The position numbers and the translations under genes are program-made. A stretch of DNA of 64,000 nucleotides from Rhizorhabdus sp049889055 (GTDB taxonomy: Bacteria; Pseudomonadota; Alphaproteobacteria; Sphingomonadales; Sphingomonadaceae), in the NCBI RefSeq assembly GCF_049889055.1, contig NZ_JBLTWO010000002.1:62001-126000 (forward strand), read 5' to 3'. Each line of letters starts with the position of its first letter. Within the stretch, counting starts at the first letter, position 1. The notes beneath the pieces were generated by a model. The model ran no database searches. It had not been told where the DNA came from and worked only from the letters and a program-made list of their open reading frames with translations. Below, in pieces: positions 17,699-25,851 of this stretch.

Positions 17699-19231
17699 TC
17701 AGCTTAGGAGAAGCATCGCCGCCGCGCCAGCCGCGCCCGCCAGCAATGCGGTGGCCGCATAGCGCCAGCCCATGCCGATGCGGATGACCTGCACCTCACG
17801 CAGCGGCGGTGGCGGCGGCGCTCCGCCCGGCGCCGGGAAGCGCGCCTCGATCCGGCGGATGAGGTCGGGCAGCGATGCGAAGGTGCGCAGATCGTCGACC
17901 AGCCGGTCGGCCAGCCAGACTTCGGGGCCAAGCTCCGACCGCAGCCATTCGCGGACGAAGGGCTCGGCGGTGTCCCACATGTTGAGATCGGGATCGAGCG
18001 TGGTCGCGACGCCCTCGACCATCACCATCGTCTTCTGCAGCAGCAGGAGATGCGGCTGGACGGGCATGTCGAAGTCGCGGGTGATGCCGAACAGCCCGTC
18101 CAGCATCTGCCCGATCGAGATATCCTTGGCCGGCAGCCCCCGGATCGGCTCGCCGACGGCGCGCAGCGCGGTCGTGAACTCGCCGATATTGTGATGCGGC
18201 GGGACATAGCCTGCCTCGAAATGGATTTCGGCGACGCGGCGATAATTGCCGGTGATCAGGCCGTGCAGAATCTCGGCCAGCCAGATGCGCGCCCGGCGGT
18301 CGATCCGCCCCATGATGCCGCAGTCGATCGCAGCGATGCGGCCGTCGGACAGGGCGAAGAGGTTGCCCTGGTGAAGATCGGCGTGAAAGAAACCGTCGGC
18401 GATCGCCTGCTGCAGGAAGGCCTGCACCAGTCTGGCGGCAAGCACCTTGCGGTCGAAGCCGGCCTCGACGAGCGCGGCGCGGTCGGCCATCTTGATGCCG
18501 TCGATCCACTCCATCGTCAGGACACGGCGGCTGGTCCGCGACCAGTCGATGGCCGGCACGACGAAGCCGGGCACGGCCTGCATATTCTCGGCCAGTTCCG
18601 AAGCGGAGGCTGCCTCGCGGCGCAGGTCGAGTTCGCGGGCCGTCCACTGGCGGAAAGTGGCGATCACGAGCCTCGGGCGAAGCCGGGCGAACTCCCCGCC
18701 GATCGTCTCGGCATGGGCGGCCGCCCATTCATAAGTCTCGATCGCGCGGGCGAGGTCTTCCTCGATGCCCGGACGCAACACCTTCACCGCGACGGTCCGG
18801 CCATCGGTGGTTACCGCGCGGTGGACCTGCGCGATCGAGGCTGCGCCGACGGGCACCTCCTCGATCGACTGAAAGACCGACTCGATCGGTTTGCCCAGCC
18901 CCTGTTCGATTGCGCTGCGGATCAGCTGGAAGGGGGCGGGCGGCAGCGCGTCCTGCAATCTGCCCAGGTCGGCAGCGGCATCCTCCCCGACCAGATCGGG
19001 GCGGGTCGCCAGCGCCTGACCCAGCTTGATCGCCGCAGGGCCGAGCGCTTCGAAGGCGTCGGCATAGGCCGGGCGTTCGGGAACGCGTGCACCGAAACGC
19101 GCGATGCGCACAAGCCGTCGAATCTGGGACGGCGCCAGCGGGTCACGCTCGATCCCCCGCAGCGCGCCATGGCGCGCAAGCGTGCGGCCCCACCGGAACA
19201 GGCGGGTGAGATGGACGATCGTGGCGGTCAA
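17699..19231 (-). CDS. ubiB: UbiB, ubiquinone-biosynthesis atypical kinase
   Basis: This 510-residue ABC1/ADCK-family protein supports ubiquinone synthesis at the inner membrane. The KxGQ motif sits in LGPAAIKLGQALATRPDLV (about residue 73). VAVKVLRPGIEEDL holds the nucleotide-contact Lys, HADLHQGNLFAL the kinase-like catalytic loop and AAIDCGIMGRID the metal-binding part. Two C-terminal hydrophobic segments (MGWRYAATALLAGAAGAAAMLLL) anchor it. The start codon is TTG at 19231, which overlaps the ubiE stop; no internal Met fits. The family ATPase/kinase-like activity is known, although its direct substrate is debated. Confidence 0.94.
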   Translation of the reverse strand: MTATIVHLTRLFRWGRTLARHGALRGIERDPLAPSQIRRLVRIARFGARVPERPAYADAFEALGPAAIKLGQALATRPDLVGEDAAADLGRLQDALPPAPFQLIRSAIEQGLGKPIESVFQSIEEVPVGAASIAQVHRAVTTDGRTVAVKVLRPGIEEDLARAIETYEWAAAHAETIGGEFARLRPRLVIATFRQWTARELDLRREAASASELAENMQAVPGFVVPAIDWSRTSRRVLTMEWIDGIKMADRAALVEAGFDRKVLAARLVQAFLQQAIADGFFHADLHQGNLFALSDGRIAAIDCGIMGRIDRRARIWLAEILHGLITGNYRRVAEIHFEAGYVPPHHNIGEFTTALRAVGEPIRGLPAKDISIGQMLDGLFGITRDFDMPVQPHLLLLQKTMVMVEGVATTLDPDLNMWDTAEPFVREWLRSELGPEVWLADRLVDDLRTFASLPDLIRRIEARFPAPGGAPPPPPLREVQVIRIGMGWRYAATALLAGAAGAAAMLLLS

Positions 19232-19959
19232 ATCTTCCAGCCGCTATGGATGGCCACGAGCCCGCCGAGCACCGCTTCGACCTTGGTCTGGACGAAACCT
19301 GCGGCAGCGATCTCCGCACGAAATTCCTCCATGGCGGGAAAACGCCGGATCGATTCGACGAGGTAGCGATAGCTCTCTTCGTCTCCCGCCAGCATCTTGC
19401 CGAGCTTGGGCACCATGCGGTGCGAATAGGCGTCGTAGACTTCCTTGAAGCCCGGCCAGAGGGTCGTAGAGAATTCCAGGCAGAAGAAGCGGCCACCGCG
19501 CTTCAGGACGCGATGCGCCTCGGCGAGCGCCTGCGCGCGGTGGGTGACGTTCCGGATGCCGAAGGCGATCGTATAGGCATCGAATCGCGAAGACTCGAAG
19601 CTCAGCGTTTCGGCATTCTGCTCGGACCAGGACAGCCCTTCGATCCCGCGCTTGGCGGCCCGCTCGCGACCCACGTCGAGCATTGCGGGATTGATGTCGG
19701 ACACCATTATCGCGGCGCCCGAGCGGGCCAGGCGAAAGGCGATATCGCCGGTGCCGCCGGCCATGTCGAGGATATCCTCGCCCGCGCGGGGTTTCACCCG
19801 GCGGACGAAGCGATCCTTCCAAAGCCGGTGCATGCCGCCCGACATGGCGTCGTTCATCAGGTCGTAGCGGCTTGCGACATTGCGGAAGACCTCGCCGACG
19901 CGGGCGGTCTTCTCTTCGGGCGTGACGTCGGCATAGCCGAAGGAAACGATGTCGGTCAT
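19228..19959 (-). CDS. ubiE: Ubiquinone/menaquinone C-methyltransferase UbiE
   Basis: This 243-residue SAM-dependent methyltransferase adds the C2 methyl group to the quinone ring. Landmarks: VFRNVASRYDLMNDAMSGGMHRLWK near the N-terminus, DILDMAGGTGDIAFRLA (SAM motif I), TIAFGIRNVTHRAQALAE, RFFCLEFS and YRYLVESIRRFPAMEEF. The ATG at 19959 starts the conserved MTDIVSFGYADVTPEEK; the open frame upstream to 20076 is not supported. It leads the ubiE-ubiB-coaBC-dut group and diverges from mutM 134 bp away, an arrangement also found near dnaA in other Alphaproteobacteria. Confidence 0.96.
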   Translation of the reverse strand: MTDIVSFGYADVTPEEKTARVGEVFRNVASRYDLMNDAMSGGMHRLWKDRFVRRVKPRAGEDILDMAGGTGDIAFRLARSGAAIMVSDINPAMLDVGRERAAKRGIEGLSWSEQNAETLSFESSRFDAYTIAFGIRNVTHRAQALAEAHRVLKRGGRFFCLEFSTTLWPGFKEVYDAYSHRMVPKLGKMLAGDEESYRYLVESIRRFPAMEEFRAEIAAAGFVQTKVEAVLGGLVAIHSGWKI

Positions 19960-20093
19960 GGATCGACGCTCTAGCGGCAGGCAGGCCCGACGGCAAACCG
20001 AGTCTCCGCCGATTCCCCAAAGTTTCCTATCGGTGGGACGGCGGCATGTCGCCGATGCTTTCGCCGTCGCGCGCACTCCAGTACAGGCAGGCG

Positions 20094-20906
20094 ATGCCCG
20101 AGCTACCCGAAGTCGAGACCACCGTCCGGGGCCTGCGCCCCCCTCTCGAAGGCCACCGCCTGACCCGCGTCGAAACGCGGCGCAGCGATCTGCGCCGGCC
20201 CTTTCCCGCAGACCTGCGCCAGCGCCTGACCGGGGCCACGGTCACCGGACTCGGGCGACGCGCCAAATATGGCCTCATAGAAACCGATCGCGACGATGTG
20301 ATGATCTTCCACCTCGGCATGTCGGGGCGATGGCGGATCGACCCGTCGGAGATCGGCAAGCATGACCATCTGATATTGGAGACCGATCAGGGCCATGTGC
20401 TGGCCCTGTGCGATCCCCGCCGATTCGGTTCGGTCGATCTGGTGCGGGCCGACGCGCTTCCAGCCTTCGCGCCCTTCGCCGCACTGGGGCCCGAACCGCT
20501 GGGCCCGGACCTGACAGGCGCCTATCTGGAGCGCGCGCTGGCCGGCCGGGTCGCGCCTATAAAGCTGCTGCTGCTCGATCAGCGGATCGTTGCCGGACTC
20601 GGCAATATCTATGTGTGCGAAGCTCTGCACATGACCGGCATAGCGCCGGGGACGATGGGCGGACGGTTGTCGCGTGTGCGCCTCGACCGGCTGGTCGAAT
20701 CGATCCGGACCGTCTTGAGCGCGGCGATCGAGGCCGGGGGCTCGACATTGCGGGATTATGCCCGGCCCGATGGGGAACTGGGCTATTTTGCGAAGCAATG
20801 GCTGGTCTATGGCCGTGAGGGTGAAGCCTGCCATTGCGGGGCGCTGGTCAAGCGTCGCGTCGATGGCGGCCGATCGACCTTCTACTGCTCCAAATGCCAG
20901 AAATAG
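20094..20906 (+). CDS. mutM: Formamidopyrimidine-DNA glycosylase
   Basis: This 270-residue bifunctional glycosylase/AP lyase removes 8-oxoguanine and ring-opened purines from DNA. The mature N-terminus PELPEVETTVRGL carries the catalytic Pro and Glu. The conserved KYGL, FHLGMSGRW and CDPRRFG segments follow, then the helix-two-turn-helix GLGNIYVCEALH. The C-terminal zinc finger reads C-H-C...YCSKCQK; most homologues have CxxC for the first pair, so one residue is missing here. The ATG at 20094 is preferred over the upstream open stretch to 20046 because Pro must be residue 2. rpsT follows on the same strand but has its own likely promoter. Confidence 0.95.
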   Translation: MPELPEVETTVRGLRPPLEGHRLTRVETRRSDLRRPFPADLRQRLTGATVTGLGRRAKYGLIETDRDDVMIFHLGMSGRWRIDPSEIGKHDHLILETDQGHVLALCDPRRFGSVDLVRADALPAFAPFAALGPEPLGPDLTGAYLERALAGRVAPIKLLLLDQRIVAGLGNIYVCEALHMTGIAPGTMGGRLSRVRLDRLVESIRTVLSAAIEAGGSTLRDYARPDGELGYFAKQWLVYGREGEACHCGALVKRRVDGGRSTFYCSKCQK

Positions 20907-20919
20907 GGGCCCTGCGAGG

Positions 20920-20948
20920 TTGACCGGGCGGGGGCTTCTGTGTATTGG
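20920..20948 (+). promoter_or_regulatory. Probable housekeeping-type promoter of rpsT
   Basis: TTGACC (20920-20925) and TATTGG (20943-20948) are separated by exactly 17 bases, about 70 bp before rpsT. This is a good sigma-70-like arrangement, though the -10 is imperfect. Confidence 0.5.
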
Positions 20949-21016
20949 GCCGGCCTTCCCGGTGAGGGCTTAACGCTCGCGCCGCTTCTGTCATCATAGC
21001 TAGGGTTTGAACGAGC

Positions 21017-21280
21017 ATGGCGAATACGCCGCAGGCAAAGAAGCGCATCCGTCGCAACGACCGTCGCGCCGAGATCAACGGTGCACGGGTCAGCCGGATC
21101 CGCACCTTCGTGAAGAAGGTCGAGTCCGCGCTCGCCTCCGGCGACAAGAGCGCCGCTTCGGCCGCTCTGGCCGCTGCTCAGCCCGAGATGTTCCGTGGCG
21201 TCTCGAAGGGCGTCCTGCACAAGAACACCGTTGCCCGGAAGTTCTCGCGCCTGTCGAAGCGGGTTGCCGCGCTCGGCTAA
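21017..21280 (+). CDS. rpsT: 30S ribosomal protein S20
   Basis: This 87-residue basic protein binds 16S rRNA early in small-subunit assembly. It begins MANTPQAKKRIRRNDRRAEING, has the helix-rich middle KKVESALASGDKSAASAALAAAQPEMFRGVSKGVLHKNTVARK, and ends FSRLSKRVAALG. These are typical S20 features and length. It lies upstream of dnaA, as in Caulobacter and other Alphaproteobacteria. A strong inverted repeat follows the stop codon. Confidence 0.97.
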   Translation: MANTPQAKKRIRRNDRRAEINGARVSRIRTFVKKVESALASGDKSAASAALAAAQPEMFRGVSKGVLHKNTVARKFSRLSKRVAALG

Positions 21281-21302
21281 CGCTACGGCCAAGGCTGGTT
21301 TC

Positions 21303-21339
21303 GACGAAGCCCGTCGGCATATTGCCGGCGGGCTTCGTC
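21303..21339 (+). terminator. Strong hairpin terminator of rpsT
   Basis: An 11-bp perfect outer stem (21303-21313 with 21329-21339) encloses a 4-bp inner stem (21315-21318 with 21324-21327) and an ATATT loop. It begins 22 bases after the rpsT stop. No T-run follows, as is frequent in GC-rich alphaproteobacteria. Confidence 0.65.
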
Positions 21340-21439
21340 ACGTTCGGGTCACAAAAACGTAACCCTCGGAATTATCGTGATTCTTGCCAGCCTGACTAAG
21401 ATGGTCGTTTCAAATATCTGAAAATAGACGATAAAATAT

Positions 21440-21448
21440 TTTTCCACA
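21440..21448 (+). promoter_or_regulatory. DnaA-box-like 9-mer
   Basis: TTTTCCACA fits the degenerate DnaA box TTWTNCACA and lies within the AT-rich part of the dnaA leader, 250 bp before the start codon. It could mediate autoregulation. No cluster of further boxes was found around it. Confidence 0.4.
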
Positions 21449-21473
21449 GGCGAAGGCCCGTACCATCGGGAGT

Positions 21474-21494
21474 CAAGCCCATATTGCGGGCTTG
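21474..21494 (+). other. Inverted repeat in the dnaA leader
   Basis: CAAGCCC (21474-21480) and GGGCTTG (21488-21494) form a perfect 7-bp stem with the loop ATATTGC. It shares the AAGCCC...ATATTGC...GGGCTT pattern with the rpsT terminator 170 bp upstream. Confidence 0.4.
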
Positions 21495-21697
21495 TGACGA
21501 AATTGATGCTCTTGATCCGCTTTGCGGCTTCTTCATAGAGTGCCTGCAAGGCCGGGGCGCGAATCTGTCGCAACGGCTTCAATGAGATTTTCAGAAGGGG
21601 GCTCCGGAGTCGTCGACTTCGGATCAGGGAGGCCTTTGCCCTTCGTGATGTTCGGATTTCAGGGGGGCGGACGGCGTTCGCTCGGGAAGGATGCTGC

Positions 21698-23131
21698 GTG
21701 TCTGACGGTTTGGGTTTGGGAATGAGCGGAGCGGCGTCGGCCAGTGCCGATGTGGACGTCGCGCTCGCCCAGGCTTGGGAAACAATTCGGTCTGGGTTGC
21801 GCCGGAGCATCGGCGTGCGGACCTTCGACGGCTGGCTGAAGCCGCTGACGCTGGGCGAGTGCGATCTTGCCGAGGGCCTGCTCAAGCTGGTCGCGCCGAG
21901 CGAGTTCATGGCGAATTGGGCCAACACCCATTTCGCCGAGCACCTGCTCCATGCCTGGCGTGCCCTGTTGCCGCAGGTGCGTCAGGTTTCGATCGTTGCC
22001 GGCACTGTCGCCGAGCGCCCGGTGCTGTTCTCGGCCGATTCCGCGACCTCTGGTGAAGCGCCTGTCGACGAATCGACCGCTGGCGCGCCAGAGGCCGAAC
22101 TCCGCTGCGGTACCCCGCTCGAAGCCCGCTATACCTTCGACAGCTTCGTCGTCGGCAAGGCCAATGAAGTCGCGTACAATGCGGCCCGGACGCTGGCCGA
22201 GGGCGGCAAGCTCGCCTTCAACCCTCTCTTCCTCCACGGTGGCACCGGGCTGGGCAAGACCCACCTGATGCACGCGATCGGCCATGACTATCTCGCGCGC
22301 CACCCCGGCGCGAAGGTCGTCTATATGTCGGCCGAGAAGTTCATGTTCGAGTTCGTCTCGGCGATGCGGGCGAAGGACACGTTCAGCTTCAAGCAGAAGC
22401 TGCGGGCGGCCGACGTGCTGATGATCGACGACGTCCAGTTCATCGCGGGCAAGGAATCGACCCAGGAAGAGTTTTTCCACACGATGAACGAGCTGATCTC
22501 GGCCGGCCGTCGTCTGGTGATCAGCGCCGACCGCAGCCCGCAGGATCTGGACGGGATCGAGAGCCGAATCCTGTCGCGTCTGTCCTGGGGTCTCGTCGCC
22601 GACGTCAACCCGGCCGACTTCGAATTGCGCCTCAACATCCTGACCCGCAAGCTTCAGGGCATGCCGCAGGCGCAGGTGCCGCAGGATGTGGTGATGTTCC
22701 TCGCCCGCCGGATCAGCGCCAATGTGCGCGAGCTGGAAGGCGCGCTCAACCGCGTCGTCGCTTACGCCGCACTGTCGGGCAAGCCGGTCGACATCGACTT
22801 CACCCAGGCGACCCTCGCCGATATCTTGCGCGCCAATCAGCGCCGCGTGACGATCGATGAGATCCAGCGCAAGGTGTCGGACCATTACCGGATCCGCCAG
22901 GCCGAGATGTCGAGCGCGCGCCGCGCCCGCGAGGTCGCCCGCCCGCGTCAGGTCGCGATGTACCTGGCCAAGCAGCTGACTCCGCGCTCGCTGCCCGAGA
23001 TCGGTCGCCGCTTCGGCGGGCGCGACCACACGACCGTCATCCACGCGGTCAAGCAGATCGAGAAGCTCCGCCAGACCGACGCCGAACTCGACGCCGACGT
23101 CCGCCTGCTGATCCGCCAGCTCGAGGGCTGA
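21698..23131 (+). CDS. dnaA: Chromosomal replication initiator DnaA
   Basis: The 477-residue AAA+ initiator melts the origin and loads the replisome. Domain I is about residues 20-95 (WETIRSGLRRSIGVRTFDGWLKPL), with a linker to about 140. Domain III has Walker A GGTGLGKTHLMHAIG, Walker B VLMIDDVQFI and the Box VII/sensor region RILSRLSWGL...RKLQ. Domain IV ends with the DNA-binding signature SLPEIGRRFGGRDHTTVIHAVKQIE. The first codon is GTG at 21698, preceded by GGGAAGG seven bases upstream; an in-frame ATG at 21722 lacks such a site. The gene is monocistronic, ending in an intrinsic terminator. Its regulator hdaA is at 61247. Confidence 0.96.
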   Translation: MSDGLGLGMSGAASASADVDVALAQAWETIRSGLRRSIGVRTFDGWLKPLTLGECDLAEGLLKLVAPSEFMANWANTHFAEHLLHAWRALLPQVRQVSIVAGTVAERPVLFSADSATSGEAPVDESTAGAPEAELRCGTPLEARYTFDSFVVGKANEVAYNAARTLAEGGKLAFNPLFLHGGTGLGKTHLMHAIGHDYLARHPGAKVVYMSAEKFMFEFVSAMRAKDTFSFKQKLRAADVLMIDDVQFIAGKESTQEEFFHTMNELISAGRRLVISADRSPQDLDGIESRILSRLSWGLVADVNPADFELRLNILTRKLQGMPQAQVPQDVVMFLARRISANVRELEGALNRVVAYAALSGKPVDIDFTQATLADILRANQRRVTIDEIQRKVSDHYRIRQAEMSSARRAREVARPRQVAMYLAKQLTPRSLPEIGRRFGGRDHTTVIHAVKQIEKLRQTDAELDADVRLLIRQLEG

Positions 23132-23143
23132 CGCCGCCGGGAT

Positions 23144-23172
23144 GGGGCAGGCCGGTCCGGCCGCCCCTTTTT
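23144..23172 (+). terminator. Intrinsic terminator of dnaA
   Basis: A stem of GGGGC and GGCC paired with GGCC and GCCCC (one bulged A, GGTCC loop) is followed directly by five T residues at 23168-23172. This is a classical Rho-independent terminator 13 bases after dnaA. Confidence 0.8.
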
Positions 23173-23220
23173 CCCCCCAGGGCGGATGACGGGGCGGCGA
23201 TATCGTCCTAAAGGGACGGC

Positions 23221-23682
23221 ATGTCGGCCACGCTCTATAATGCGCAGATATTGCGGCTCGCGACCGCCATTCCCCATCAGCAGCGACTCGACCAGCCCCA
23301 GGCGACGGTCTCGCGCCGATCCCCTATTTGCGGAAGCCGGGTGACGGTGGATGTCGCGCTCGACCCGCAAGGGCGAGTCGCGGCGCTGGGGCAGGAGGTT
23401 CGCGCCTGTGCGCTCGGCCAGGCCTCGGCGGCCTTGATGGGCGAACATGCGATCGGGCGGAGCCCGGCCGAGCTGGCCCATGCGCGCGATGCGCTGGCCG
23501 CCTTCCTTGCCGGTGAGCGCGAAGATGCGGGTGATTGGCCGGGACTGGAAATATTCCTGCCCGCGCGGCCGCATGCGGCGAGGCATCCGTCGATCCGTCT
23601 TGCCTTCGAGGCGGTGGCCGAGGCTGCCGCCGCCGCTCAGGACGCTACCTCATCCGATAGTCAGGAAAGTCCGACGCGATGA
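23221..23682 (+). CDS. NifU/IscU N-terminal-like iron-sulfur scaffold protein
   Basis: The 153-residue protein resembles IscU/NifU-type scaffolds: LYNAQILRLATAIPHQQRLDQPQ opens the fold, the first Cys is in SPICGSRVTVDVALD, and a second is in VRACALGQASAALMGEHAIG. A third ligand Cys, found in true IscU, is not obvious in the later part, so this may be a divergent member that does not assemble clusters in the standard way. The C-terminal tail is Ala/Ser-rich. It overlaps the following antiporter gene by 4 bp (ATGA), so the two are co-translated. It begins 49 bp after the dnaA terminator. Confidence 0.75.
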   Translation: MSATLYNAQILRLATAIPHQQRLDQPQATVSRRSPICGSRVTVDVALDPQGRVAALGQEVRACALGQASAALMGEHAIGRSPAELAHARDALAAFLAGEREDAGDWPGLEIFLPARPHAARHPSIRLAFEAVAEAAAAAQDATSSDSQESPTR

Positions 23683-25475
23683 CCGAAGCATCCCAGGCTT
23701 TCCTGATTCGCGACGGCGTCGTCATGCTCGGCGCTGCCATCGGATCGGTGCTTGTTTTCCGGCGGCTCGGCCTCGGTGCGACTCTGGGCTACCTCGTCGC
23801 GGGCGCGCTGATCGGTCCGCAGGGGCTTGGCCTGATCGGCGGGGCGGAGGCCAAGCTCGGCATCGCCGAACTGGGCATCGTCCTGCTGCTCTTTCTCGTC
23901 GGGCTCGAACTTCACCCTAACCGATTGTGGCGCCTCAGGCGCGACATCTTCGGTTTGGGTCTGGTGCAGGTGGTCGCCTGCGGGCTGGCGATCGCCGGGG
24001 TCATCTACCTGACGACCGGCTTCTCGCCGGCGGCCTCGCTCGCGCTCGGGCTGCCGCTTGCCTTGTCCTCGACCGCGCAGGTGTTGCCGATGCTCCAGTC
24101 CGCCGGGCGCCTCAACACGCCCGCCGGCGAACGGGCCTTTTCGGTCCTCCTGTTCCAGGACCTGTCGCTGATCCCGCTGATCACGATCATCGCCACGCTT
24201 TCGCGCACGCCCCCGGTGCCTGGCGCCCCTCCGGGATGGCTGCTCGGCCTCTACACGGTCGGCGCGGTCGTCGGCCTGGTCCTCGCCGGGCGCTTCATCC
24301 TCAATCCGTTGTTCCGGCTCATCGGCAATATGGGCGAGCGCGAGCTGTTCGTCGCAGCGGGCCTTTTCACGGTGCTCGCGGCGGCGGCGGTGATGGAGAT
24401 GCTTCATCTGTCCACCGCGCTCGGCGCCTTCGTCGCCGGCGTGATGCTCGCCGATTCGCCCTATCGGCACGAGCTGGAGGCCGATGTCGAACCGTTCCGC
24501 ACGATCCTGCTGGGTCTCTTCTTCCTGGCGGTGGGCATGTTGCTCGACCTGCAGGTGGTCATGGAACGCCCGCTGTTCGTGATTGCCATGGCCGCTGCGG
24601 TCGTCGCCACCAAGAGCATCGTGATGTTCGGTGTCGCGCGCCTTTTCGGCGTGCCGGCGCGTGCGGCGCTCAGCTTCGGCCTGTTGCTCAGCCAGGGCGG
24701 CGAATTCGCCTTCGTGCTGTTCGCGCAGGCGGCGGGCGCGTTGCTGATCGCGCCGGAAGCGGCCAGCCTGTTCGGCGCCATCGTCACCCTGTCGATGGCG
24801 ACCACGCCCTTCCTGATGATGTTCTCGCGCCGTTGCCTGACGCCCCCGCCGACGCGCGAGGATCGTCCCGGCCCCGATGGCTCGATCAGCCCGGCGGTCA
24901 TCATCGTCGGCTATGGCCGCTTCGGGCAGACGGTGGCGCAGATGCTGCTCGCCGCCGGGGTCCGCATCACCCTGATCGACCGGCGGGTAGAACAGATCGA
25001 CGTCGCCCAGAAGTTCGACGTAAAAGTCTTCTATGGCGACGGCACCCGCATCGACCTGCTCCGCAATGCGGGCGGGGCGGATGCGCAGGCGATCATCTTC
25101 TGTGTCGATGGCAACGGCCTCGACAAGGCGCAACTGCAGCCCATTCTCGAAGCCTTTCCCAAGGCGGCGATCCTCGTGCGCGCCTATGACCGGCTTCACA
25201 TGATGTCGCTGAGCAAGCTCGATCTGGCAGGAGCCGTCCGTGAGCTGTTCGAATCGGCCGTGCTGCTCGGCCGCGAGACGCTCGACCGGCTCGGCTTCAC
25301 GGCGGAGACTATCGAGATGATCGAGACCGAATATCGCCGCCGCGACGGCCTGCGACTCGAAGCGCAGATCGCGTCGGGCGATGTGACGGTCAACCGCGAG
25401 ATGATGTTCAGCCATGAGCGCAGCCTCGACCTTTCGACCGAAGCGCAGACGGAGCAGAATCATGGCACGCGCTAA
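23679..25475 (+). CDS. CPA2-family cation/proton antiporter with TrkA-N domain (KefB/YbaL type)
   Basis: This 598-residue inner-membrane protein has about 12 hydrophobic helices in residues 5-385, with the CPA2 motifs GYLVAGALIGPQGLGLI, LFLVGLELHPNRLWRLRR, ALSSTAQVLPML, LLFQDLSLIPLI and LGAFVAGVMLADSPYRHELEADVEPFR. A TrkA-N/Rossmann domain follows (about 405-520; VIIVGYGRFGQTVAQMLLAAG), which in Kef systems binds NAD(H) and glutathione adducts. It exchanges K+ or Na+ for H+ and protects against electrophiles (family knowledge). No kefF/kefG ancillary subunit is adjacent. The upstream scaffold gene and downstream DUF423 gene overlap it by 4 and 14 bp. Confidence 0.9.
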   Translation: MTEASQAFLIRDGVVMLGAAIGSVLVFRRLGLGATLGYLVAGALIGPQGLGLIGGAEAKLGIAELGIVLLLFLVGLELHPNRLWRLRRDIFGLGLVQVVACGLAIAGVIYLTTGFSPAASLALGLPLALSSTAQVLPMLQSAGRLNTPAGERAFSVLLFQDLSLIPLITIIATLSRTPPVPGAPPGWLLGLYTVGAVVGLVLAGRFILNPLFRLIGNMGERELFVAAGLFTVLAAAAVMEMLHLSTALGAFVAGVMLADSPYRHELEADVEPFRTILLGLFFLAVGMLLDLQVVMERPLFVIAMAAAVVATKSIVMFGVARLFGVPARAALSFGLLLSQGGEFAFVLFAQAAGALLIAPEAASLFGAIVTLSMATTPFLMMFSRRCLTPPPTREDRPGPDGSISPAVIIVGYGRFGQTVAQMLLAAGVRITLIDRRVEQIDVAQKFDVKVFYGDGTRIDLLRNAGGADAQAIIFCVDGNGLDKAQLQPILEAFPKAAILVRAYDRLHMMSLSKLDLAGAVRELFESAVLLGRETLDRLGFTAETIEMIETEYRRRDGLRLEAQIASGDVTVNREMMFSHERSLDLSTEAQTEQNHGTR

Positions 25476-25815
25476 GAATTCGGGCGATGCCCTCGCCGCG
25501 CTGCTGGCGCTGTCGGGTGCGGTGGCGGTGATCGCCGGCGCCTATGGGACGCATGGAGCGAGCGGCAAGGCGGCCGAATGGCTGTCGACCGGCTCGATCT
25601 ACCAGATCGTCCACGCCGTCGCGGGGTTGGCGATTCTCGCGCGGAGCCGGGGCACGGCCGCCTTCTTCCTGTTCGGCATGACGATCTTCGCCGGCACGCT
25701 CTACGCCATGGCCTTCGGCGCGCCGCGCTGGCTGGGTGCGGTTACGCCTCTGGGCGGACTAGCGCTGATCCTCGGCTGGATATGGCTGGCCGTCGGCTAT
25801 CTCCGGGGCAAGTGA
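25462..25815 (+). CDS. DUF423 family small membrane protein
   Basis: This 117-residue protein has four hydrophobic segments. It shows the DUF423 pattern GAVAVIAGAYGTHG near the N-terminus (residues about 18-31), then IYQIVHAVAGLAIL, FFLFGMTIFAGTLYAMAF and TPLGGLALILGWIWLAVGYL. The function of the family is unknown. The ATG at 25462 has GGAG eight bases upstream and overlaps the antiporter by 14 bp; the earlier ATG at 25414 lies inside antiporter coding sequence without a ribosome site. It ends a three-gene unit. Confidence 0.85.
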   Translation: MARAKNSGDALAALLALSGAVAVIAGAYGTHGASGKAAEWLSTGSIYQIVHAVAGLAILARSRGTAAFFLFGMTIFAGTLYAMAFGAPRWLGAVTPLGGLALILGWIWLAVGYLRGK

Positions 25816-25819
25816 TGCA

Positions 25820-25843
25820 GGGCGACCGAAACGCCGGCCGCCC
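25820..25843. terminator. Shared hairpin between convergent genes
   Basis: GGGCGACCG and CGGCCGCCC pair with one mismatch around AAACGC, in the 36-bp gap between the DUF423 gene and the oppositely oriented flotillin gene. It could end both transcripts. Confidence 0.5.
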
Positions 25844-25851
25844 CTGATCAC

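Larger units (their letters stand above)
21340..21697 (+). promoter_or_regulatory. Long dnaA leader region
   Basis: These 358 bp between the rpsT terminator and dnaA hold no credible gene; the minus-strand open frame across them runs into dnaA and looks like chance. The first third is AT-rich for this genome (about 21405-21450), with one DnaA-box-like 9-mer. A 7-bp inverted repeat lies at 21474-21494. Promoter and autoregulatory sites of dnaA are expected here. A single box does not make a replication origin. Confidence 0.5.

Noticed and set aside
21340..21697. Chromosomal replication origin
   Set aside because: Only one DnaA-box-like 9-mer and no box cluster or IHF-like site; called a dnaA leader instead.
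21349..21927. 192-residue minus-strand frame across the dnaA leader
   Set aside because: It runs into dnaA antisense, has no ribosome site and no recognisable features.
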